Source of the DNA: Corynebacterium felinum
GTDB taxonomy: Bacteria; Actinomycetota; Actinomycetes; Mycobacteriales; Mycobacteriaceae
Assembly: GCF_030408755.1 (NCBI RefSeq)
Contig: NZ_CP047209.1
Span: 1,798,001-1,862,000 of the forward strand
Length of the DNA: 64,000 nucleotides
Direction: 5' to 3'
A program made the position numbers and the translations under genes. The notes under the pieces were generated by a model. It saw only the letters and a list, made by a program, of their open reading frames with translations. It searched no databases and was not told the origin of the DNA. Positions 58,027 to 64,000 of this stretch are shown here, in pieces (the stretch's first letter is position 1; each line of letters opens with the position of its first letter).

Positions 58027-59013
58027 TTACTGGGAGTTGAAGGTGACGTCGTCACGCTGAACAATCTCAAGCGTGGTGCGCACATCACCCTTAATTGTTT
58101 CCACTAATTCCTCAACGCTACTGAAAGTAAGCATGTCACGCACGAAATCAACAAACTCCACCTCAACAGTGTGCCCGTACAAGTCAGCGTCCTGATTAAT
58201 CACATAACTTTCAACACTTCGGCGGGCATCACCGAAAGTGGGATTATCGCCGACCGAAATCGCCGCAGGATAGCGCACACCCGGCTGCATATCGCCCTCG
58301 ACCGGCGCGGTCGAGACAATGCGCAACCAGCCGGCATACACGCCGTCTTTCGGCAACGCCACGGAATCAGGGAAATACAAGTTCGCGGTAGGGAATCCCA
58401 GCTCTTTGCCGCCACGACCAGCGCCGCGCACGACTTCCCCACTGACGCTAAAGGTGCGCCCCAACGCCCAGTTTGCGCGCGCAACATCGCCTTGGGCAAG
58501 CAGCCCACGAATCATGGTGGAGCAAATAATCTCGTCTTCTTCCTCCAACAAGTTTAAGACGAACACCTCAACCCCGTACTTTTCCCCCAGCTCCTGGAGA
58601 GTGTCGGTGGTGCCTGCAGCCTTGTACCCGAAGGTGAAATTCGAACCGACAACCACAGCTTTCGCTTGCAAGGAATTGACAATAACTTGAGTGAAAAACT
58701 CTTCGGGGCTAAGTCGCGCCATGTCCGCGCTAAAGCTCATTGCCAACATGTGGTCAATGCCTTCTGCTTCAGCCAGCTTCGCACGCTGCGCCACAGTGGC
58801 GAGCATTGGTGGGATCCGATCGGGGCGCAAAACCGCCAGCGGATGGGGATCAAACGTGAGCAGTACCGTGGGTACTCCTAGTTTTTTGCCGTGACCAACA
58901 GCGGTGTCAAGTAGTGTTTTGTGTCCGCGGTGCATACCGTCAAAAACACCGATCGTGACCACACTTGCCCGCAACTCGGATGGTATTTCATCGAATCCTC
59001 GCCAAATATTCAC
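58027..59013 (-). CDS. ribF: Bifunctional riboflavin kinase / FAD synthetase
   Basis: 328 aa. Makes FMN and FAD from riboflavin. The N-terminal nucleotidyltransferase domain shows GVFDGMHRGHKTLL and VVGSNFTFGYKAAG; the C-terminal kinase domain shows GRGGKELGFPTANLYFP. Starts at GTG 59013 and is divergent from truB with a 67-bp gap. Confidence 0.95.
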   Translation of the reverse strand: MNIWRGFDEIPSELRASVVTIGVFDGMHRGHKTLLDTAVGHGKKLGVPTVLLTFDPHPLAVLRPDRIPPMLATVAQRAKLAEAEGIDHMLAMSFSADMARLSPEEFFTQVIVNSLQAKAVVVGSNFTFGYKAAGTTDTLQELGEKYGVEVFVLNLLEEEDEIICSTMIRGLLAQGDVARANWALGRTFSVSGEVVRGAGRGGKELGFPTANLYFPDSVALPKDGVYAGWLRIVSTAPVEGDMQPGVRYPAAISVGDNPTFGDARRSVESYVINQDADLYGHTVEVEFVDFVRDMLTFSSVEELVETIKGDVRTTLEIVQRDDVTFNSQ

Positions 59014-59080
59014 CTAGCTAACACTACGTGATACTTGCCCTGAATGGTCAAAAGGGTAGGGTGGTTCTAAACTTGGCGCC

Positions 59081-60055
59081 ATGACCATTCCCCCCAAAGA
59101 TCTCCTTTCCTCCTCCGGCCTCGTTATTGTGGACAAGCCCGCGGGCATGACTTCGCACGATGTTGTGGGGAAATTGCGCCGCGCATTCTCGACTCGTCGC
59201 GTCGGCCATGCTGGCACCCTTGATCCGATGGCAACAGGTGTTTTGATTGTGGGTCTTGAGCGGGGCACGAAGTTTCTTGCGCACATGGTGGCTTCCACGA
59301 AGTCGTATTCCGCCACGATCCGTTTAGGGCAAGCAACCACGACTGATGACAAAGAAGGCACACGCATATCCTGTGCTGATGCGAATGTGCTTGCGCAGCT
59401 TGACGACGCCGCCATCCACGACGCACTCACACACTTTCGGGGGCAGATCATGCAGCGTCCCGCAAAGGTGTCGGCCATCAAAATTAATGGCAAACGCGCC
59501 CACGAACGTGTTCGCGCGGGTGAAGATGTAGTAATCCCCGCCCGCCCAGTGGAAATCATGCGCTTTGAGATCCTTGAGATTCGCCGTGGCACCGATACCG
59601 CAGTACCAGTTGAGTACTCCGATGAGATTCCTCCCGCCCCAGCAGACGAGGTTGGATTCATTGATATTGATGTGGAGGTGGATTGCTCCTCCGGCACCTA
59701 TATCCGTTCCCTTGCCCGTGACCTTGGGGAACACCTGAATGTGGGTGGGCATCTCACACAGCTGCGTCGCACAGCGGTTGGCCCGTTTACTCTCGACGAT
59801 GCCCTGCCATTAGATGCACTGGAAGAAAACCCAGTGCTGAGCCTTTCGCTCGACGAATCCTTGATCCGCTGCTACCCCACCCTTGAGATCACCGAAGCTG
59901 AAGCCGCCGATTTGGCCAAGGGCCAGTGGCTTCAACCCCGCAAGCTCACAGGTGTGCATGCTGCTGTCGCCCCCAATGGGCAGGCCATTGCATTAGTCAA
60001 AGAACAAGGCAAGCGCCTCGCCAGCGTTTTCGTTGCCCGCCCCTCCACACTGTAA
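59081..60055 (+). CDS. truB: tRNA pseudouridine-55 synthase
   Basis: 324 aa. Makes pseudouridine 55 in the T arm of tRNAs. The catalytic Asp is in GHAGTLDPMATGVLIVGL; KPAGMTSHDVV and the CSSGTYIRSLARDLGE segment are also family marks. A C-terminal PUA-like extension is present. It is convergent with galE. Confidence 0.95.
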   Translation: MTIPPKDLLSSSGLVIVDKPAGMTSHDVVGKLRRAFSTRRVGHAGTLDPMATGVLIVGLERGTKFLAHMVASTKSYSATIRLGQATTTDDKEGTRISCADANVLAQLDDAAIHDALTHFRGQIMQRPAKVSAIKINGKRAHERVRAGEDVVIPARPVEIMRFEILEIRRGTDTAVPVEYSDEIPPAPADEVGFIDIDVEVDCSSGTYIRSLARDLGEHLNVGGHLTQLRRTAVGPFTLDDALPLDALEENPVLSLSLDESLIRCYPTLEITEAEAADLAKGQWLQPRKLTGVHAAVAPNGQAIALVKEQGKRLASVFVARPSTL

Positions 60056-60185
60056 CCACCGTTGCCACACGCTACCTGCCGATTTTTCCACCCCGTATCG
60101 TGTGGCTTCTTCCCAATCCGCCATCGTCAACCATGCTGGTGAAGATTACCCACCTCACAGTTGTTATGGCGGGCTAGAAACACCA

Positions 60186-60219
60186 ATGCCCTTCCTCATA
60201 AAGCAATGAAGAAGGGCAC
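60186..60219. terminator. Terminator between truB and galE
   Basis: TGCCCTTC and GAAGGGCA form the stem around a loop with a second short pairing (TCAT/ATGA). It lies between convergent genes and can serve both. Confidence 0.6.
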
Positions 60220-60237
60220 AATGCTGTGGAAGGCTTT

Positions 60238-61260
60238 TTAACGCGCAACTAGATCAGGGGCGTAGTTTTCGTCGGCGAGTACTGAAGCTAGTCGTTTCGA
60301 CCACTCCAAAGAATCGGCAACACCCTGCTGGATCGATAGCTTTGCTTCCCACTTCAACAGTCGCTTCGACTTATCCACGTTGGCAAAACCACCCACGACA
60401 TCACCGGGACGCGCTGGGCCGTCCTGGGATTCAATAGGTTCTGGAAGCACAGTATTGGCAATATCAACTAGTTCGCGCACCGTGGTGCCGTCACCAGTAC
60501 CCACATTGATCACACTGAATGTTCCATCTTCCTCGCGGATATCAGAAAGATTATCCAGCACCGCTAGGTGAGCCGCAGCCAAATCCCACACGTGAATATA
60601 GTCGCGCACACCCGAACCGTCACGGGTTGGCCAATCAACACCAGTGACCGTGAACGTTGTCTTATCCGCAGCTTTCTCCAAAATCTTGCCCAAAACATGC
60701 GAAGGATGCTCGATCTGCAAACCAGTACGGTACTGCGGGTCACAACCAATAGGGTTGAAGTAGCGCAACGACACAACCTGCAGATCCGAAGACGCCGCTA
60801 CTGCCTTGAGCAAACGCTCAAAATCAGCCTTTGTTTGCGAGTATGGGCTATGAGGATCAACCTTGGTATCCTCATTGAACTCGTAGCCATCCTCAGCAGA
60901 ATAAATCGAGCCCGAGGAAGAGAACACAAACGCTTTCACACCAGCAGCGATTGCTTCTTCCAGCAAAACGATACCCTGTGAAATATTGTTCTCGTAGTAG
61001 CTCAAAGGCTGCTGCGTCGATTCTGGAACCACAATCTTGGCTGCGCAGTGAATGATTGCCTCAATATCATTCTCAGCTAAAATCTTCCTCAGCAATTCCC
61101 GATCCCCCACCTGGCCTTGGTAGAAGGTACGGCCATTGGTGAACTGCTTGAGCCCAGTGGACAAATCATCCACGATCACTGGTTCAATGCCTTGATCCTT
61201 GCAACGGGTTGCGATAGTGGAACCAATGAACCCAGCACCACCAGTAATCAAAACTGCCAT
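60238..61260 (-). CDS. galE: UDP-glucose 4-epimerase
   Basis: 340 aa from ATG 61260 (AVLITGGAGFIGSTIA). Interconverts UDP-glucose and UDP-galactose, a precursor of arabinogalactan galactan. Extended SDR: Rossmann motif GGAGFIGS, catalytic Tyr-Lys in SPYSQTKADFERLL, and FSSSGSIYSAEDG with the catalytic Ser/Thr region. An upstream extension to 61293 is not conserved. Single gene. Confidence 0.93.
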   Translation of the reverse strand: MAVLITGGAGFIGSTIATRCKDQGIEPVIVDDLSTGLKQFTNGRTFYQGQVGDRELLRKILAENDIEAIIHCAAKIVVPESTQQPLSYYENNISQGIVLLEEAIAAGVKAFVFSSSGSIYSAEDGYEFNEDTKVDPHSPYSQTKADFERLLKAVAASSDLQVVSLRYFNPIGCDPQYRTGLQIEHPSHVLGKILEKAADKTTFTVTGVDWPTRDGSGVRDYIHVWDLAAAHLAVLDNLSDIREEDGTFSVINVGTGDGTTVRELVDIANTVLPEPIESQDGPARPGDVVGGFANVDKSKRLLKWEAKLSIQQGVADSLEWSKRLASVLADENYAPDLVAR

Positions 61261-61501
61261 GAATGTATCAGCCTTTCCTACCACACGCCACAACCATCAC
61301 AACACACTAGGGAAGCGAAAAACGAGTGGTTATCACTAAAGGAATCGAAAAAATTTCCTTTCCCATCTTAGACCCCTAGACCAGCGGAAAAGGCCCAACA
61401 CCCCCAAAATTGAGCAAAAACCACCCAAATAACGAATTCCTTATTTCATTCACCAATAATTTTTGCTTTTTACAAAGCGTGCACTCATCTACCGTGCTGG
61501 T

Positions 61502-62167
61502 TTAGTGCACAGCCGTGGCCGCAATAATGTAGCCATCCTTGATTCGCCACCGCCCCTCAATAAAAGGAACAGGAGTCGGACGCACCAATAAATAGGACAC
61601 AAAGGTGCCGTCGTCGCGCACATCAATCTCCGCCTGCTCAAAACCCAACCACCGATGCGTCAACGGGAACCACGCCTTATAGGTGGCCTCCTTCGCACAA
61701 AAAAGTAACCGATCTGCGCACGTAACACCTGCCGAATGCAACCGTTCCAGCTGCGGCAATTCACTTTCGCGTGCAATCGAATCAATTACACCATCCGGAA
61801 GCGGTTGCGCCACCTCAGCATCCAACCCCATGGAACGCACGAGGAGGCGTGGCGCAACCACCGCAGCACGATAACCATCGGTATGCGTCAACGACCCCGA
61901 CACAGACGCTGGCCACAACGGCATACCCCGCTCACCGCGCAAAATCGGGTTCTTCGAATCACGATCCAACGCCTTCAACGCTTGGCGGGCACACCAACGC
62001 GCATCCCCAAACTCCGCCTTTCGCACATCAACTGCATGCGCCACCAATGCCCGCTCCAAGGGGTGCAACGCATGAAAATTCGTCAAATCTGTCGACCCGG
62101 AATCCACCACAACATCACAAAACTTCGCCGATGGTGGAAACAGATCATGCTCAAGCACGCTCAACAT
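61502..62167 (-). CDS. pptT: 4'-phosphopantetheinyl transferase (PptT/Sfp type)
   Basis: 221 aa. Transfers the phosphopantetheine arm of CoA to carrier proteins of fatty acid, mycolate and siderophore synthases. The metal-binding motif MGLDAEVAQP and the LLFCAKEATYKAWFPLT motif (F-x-x-KEA-x-x-K) are clear, as is the substrate region VSGSLTHTDGYRAAVVA. Its start overlaps the metallophosphoesterase gene by 17 bp, the same pair as Rv2794c-Rv2795c in mycobacteria. Confidence 0.92.
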   Translation of the reverse strand: MLSVLEHDLFPPSAKFCDVVVDSGSTDLTNFHALHPLERALVAHAVDVRKAEFGDARWCARQALKALDRDSKNPILRGERGMPLWPASVSGSLTHTDGYRAAVVAPRLLVRSMGLDAEVAQPLPDGVIDSIARESELPQLERLHSAGVTCADRLLFCAKEATYKAWFPLTHRWLGFEQAEIDVRDDGTFVSYLLVRPTPVPFIEGRWRIKDGYIIAATAVH

Positions 62168-62960
62168 CCACCTCCATCACCGGATACGGCCACTGCATCA
62201 AATGCCCCGCCGCCTGCCACTCACGGGGATAACCCAACGACACCTCGATATGCTTAACCCCATCAACCTCAAGCACACTGGGCGCGTGCAAATGACCATA
62301 AATCACCGCTTGGGCGTCGTAACGCTGCGCCCAGGTGCGGGTATGGCGCGTACCGCACCACAACCCAATCTCGCGATACAGCAGGCGATTCACCGGCTCC
62401 ACCACCAACGGCCAGTGATTGACCAAAATAGTCGGACCCTCAATCCGACTCAAGCGCTTAATCGAATACGCGAGCCGGTCCCAACACCACCCACGAATAT
62501 CCACAAACGGCGCAATCGCATACTCATCGGTGAGCATAATCCCCTTATCGCGGGCAGCCTGGATCGCCTGCTCCACCGACAACCCCTGCGGGCGGAAGGA
62601 ATAATCATACAAAGTAAACAGCGGAACAATCGTCACCCCATGAAAAACCGGGTACGGGTCCTCCGGCGTCAACACATCAATCTTGCGACAATACTCCACC
62701 AACTCCGCGTACTTCTCCCGCCCCTGACACCGATCAGTCGAACGCGAAAACAACTCATGATTACCAGGAACCCACACAACCTGCGCAAAACGACGACGCA
62801 ACGTATGCAAAATCTCTATAACCAGCTCAGTACGCTCCGCAACATCACCCGCCACAATCAACCAATCCGACGGATCACGCGGCACAATCCGATCAATCAT
62901 CGACCGATTCGTCTTCACTGCAGCATGCAAATCAGCAACAGCCCACAACGTTTGGACCAT
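62151..62960 (-). CDS. Calcineurin-like metallophosphoesterase
   Basis: 269 aa. Metal ligands are visible in order: ADLHA (D-x-H), AGDVAER (GD), WVPGNHELFS (GNHE), VNHWPLV and YGHLHAPS (GHxH). It should hydrolyse a phosphoester; the substrate is unknown. AGGTGG precedes the ATG at 62960. It is translationally linked to pptT, whose start lies inside its 3' end. Confidence 0.9.
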   Translation of the reverse strand: MVQTLWAVADLHAAVKTNRSMIDRIVPRDPSDWLIVAGDVAERTELVIEILHTLRRRFAQVVWVPGNHELFSRSTDRCQGREKYAELVEYCRKIDVLTPEDPYPVFHGVTIVPLFTLYDYSFRPQGLSVEQAIQAARDKGIMLTDEYAIAPFVDIRGWCWDRLAYSIKRLSRIEGPTILVNHWPLVVEPVNRLLYREIGLWCGTRHTRTWAQRYDAQAVIYGHLHAPSVLEVDGVKHIEVSLGYPREWQAAGHLMQWPYPVMEVDVERA

Positions 62961-63058
62961 ATCTGACCACCTTCACTCGCAACCTGAACATGCCTACAGT
63001 TCGTGCACTCAGTTTAACCGCCAGCACCCATAACCACCCAAGACAACACCACCACAAA

Positions 63059-63088
63059 CCCCAACACTAACCCCAACACTAACCCCCC
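63059..63088 (-). repeat. G-rich direct repeat
   Basis: Two perfect copies of CCCCAACACTAA (63059-63070, 63071-63082) followed by six C. On the minus strand this gives three G runs with TTAGTGTT spacers just beyond the MATE gene stop. It could form a G-quadruplex or be simple low-complexity sequence. Confidence 0.5.
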
Positions 63089-63099
63089 TCCGCCACACA

Positions 63100-64000
63100 C
63101 TATAACTGTGCTACCTGCGCCCACTTCATCGACCCGAAACGAAACACAACCCCCGCCAAACGAATCACCATGAAAGCCACAATCCCCCACCACACACCAA
63201 CAAGACCCGTACCAAACACCAGCGCCAGCCACACACCAGGCAAAAACCCACACAACACCGCACACACAGTCACCGTGCGCAAGAAAGCAGCATCCGCCGC
63301 ACCCAACAACACCCCATCAAGCGCAAACACCACACCACCAACAACAATCATCCCCACCAACTGCCACCACGGCCCCGCCAAAGCCGACAACACAGACACA
63401 TCAACAGTAAACAACCGCGGAATAACCTGAAAACCAGCACCCAAAACTACAGCCAACACCGCAGAAAACAGCGCCGAATACCACACAACCTTCTGCCCCA
63501 CCTTCTTCGCCGCACGTACACTACCTGCGCCCAAAGCCGCACCCACCAGCGACTGCGCAGCAATAGCCAACGAATCTAAGGCCAACGACAAAAAGTTCCA
63601 CAACTGCAACAACACTTGGTGTGCAGCCAACGACGACGCACCCATACGCCCCGCCACCGCGGCCGCCGACACGAACGCAATCTGAAACGACAACGAACGC
63701 ACAATCAAATCCCGCCCCAACACCAACTGCTGGCGCATCACCTTCGGTTGCGGCCGCCAACGACCGCCATGAGCACCCTGGGCGCGAACAAGCGCTGTGA
63801 GAAAACAACACGCCTCAATCGCAGTACCAGCCACAGTTGCCCACGCCGAACCCACAATGCCCATACGAATCACCAACACAGGAATCAACGCCGCACCCGG
63901 AATCACACCAGCCAACGTAAACACCAGCGGGGCTTTCGTATTTTGAATCCCCCGCAGCCAGCCATTACCAGCCATCTGAATCAACACCAGCGGAATACCC
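63100..64000 (-). CDS. MATE-family exporter, DinF type (5' part outside the window)
   Basis: The visible 300 codons are the C-terminal two thirds of a multidrug and toxic compound extrusion protein with about eight hydrophobic segments; the frame runs open to the window edge. GNGWLRGIQNTKAPL and SLAAHQVLLQLWNFLSLALD (AAHQ motif) are typical of the DinF branch (Rv2836c type). It would export organic cations or oxidants by ion antiport. Confidence 0.88.
   Translation of the reverse strand, partial: GIPLVLIQMAGNGWLRGIQNTKAPLVFTLAGVIPGAALIPVLVIRMGIVGSAWATVAGTAIEACCFLTALVRAQGAHGGRWRPQPKVMRQQLVLGRDLIVRSLSFQIAFVSAAAVAGRMGASSLAAHQVLLQLWNFLSLALDSLAIAAQSLVGAALGAGSVRAAKKVGQKVVWYSALFSAVLAVVLGAGFQVIPRLFTVDVSVLSALAGPWWQLVGMIVVGGVVFALDGVLLGAADAAFLRTVTVCAVLCGFLPGVWLALVFGTGLVGVWWGIVAFMVIRLAGVVFRFGSMKWAQVAQL

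Overview
The window is a stretch of Corynebacterium chromosome, most likely from the C. diphtheriae group. The evidence is the gene order (miaB-miaA/dapF, gluABCD-recX-recA, clgR-pspA, ftsK-rnj-dapA-thyX-dapB, pnp...rpsO-ribF-truB), which is the usual corynebacterial/mycobacterial order, together with a SpaA/SrtA/SpaB/SpaC-type sortase pilus operon like those described in C. diphtheriae. Species cannot be fixed by eye. No rRNA, tRNA or CRISPR array was seen.

Layout. 1-860: gene-poor edge with a structured repeat and a solitary insertion-sequence end. 0.86-13.1 kb: hypothetical and membrane proteins, pcp, an unusual in-frame miaA-dapF fusion, a DUF349 protein, a GNAT enzyme and miaB. 13.5-16.9 kb: glutamate-type ABC uptake operon gluABCD. 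16.9-18.6 kb: recX and recA with an SOS-box-like site. 19.3-21.4 kb: biotin uptake bioY and bioMN. 21.4-29.4 kb: pspA, clgR, cinA-type amidase, pgsA, a YciI protein, terC with an apparently attenuated leader, and ftsK. 29.4-32.3 kb: a DinB-like protein, a lactococcin-972-like bacteriocin gene broken by one amber codon, a transposase fragment and one intact IS5-like element. 32.3-37.1 kb: rnj, dapA, thyX, dapB. 37.1-39.3 kb: accessory stretch with a second copy of the structured repeat and an MFS transporter. 39.5-42.9 kb: a PfkB kinase and pnp. 43.6-56.5 kb: an island between pnp and rpsO with a four-gene pilus operon, then a detached WHH-type nuclease toxin domain followed by five tandem SUKH (SMI1/KNR4) immunity paralogues spaced exactly 496 bp apart, bracketed by remnants of the same IS. 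56.6-64 kb: rpsO, a nucleoside hydrolase, ribF, truB, galE, a phosphopantetheinyl transferase, a metallophosphoesterase and the 3' part of a MATE exporter.

How the genes fit together. dapA, dapB and dapF serve lysine/diaminopimelate (cell wall) synthesis; miaA and miaB modify tRNA A37; rnj, pnp and rpsO belong to RNA turnover and translation; bioY/bioM/bioN form a biotin ECF transporter; ClgR and PspA belong to the envelope and proteolytic stress response. The accessory layer deals with surfaces and competitors: pili for adhesion, a bacteriocin relic and a toxin/immunity array. The most notable observations are the 496-bp SUKH array behind an orphan WHH domain, the two-copy structured repeat with compensatory stem changes, the terC leader hairpin that covers the ribosome binding site, the amber-interrupted bacteriocin, and the MiaA-DapF fusion.
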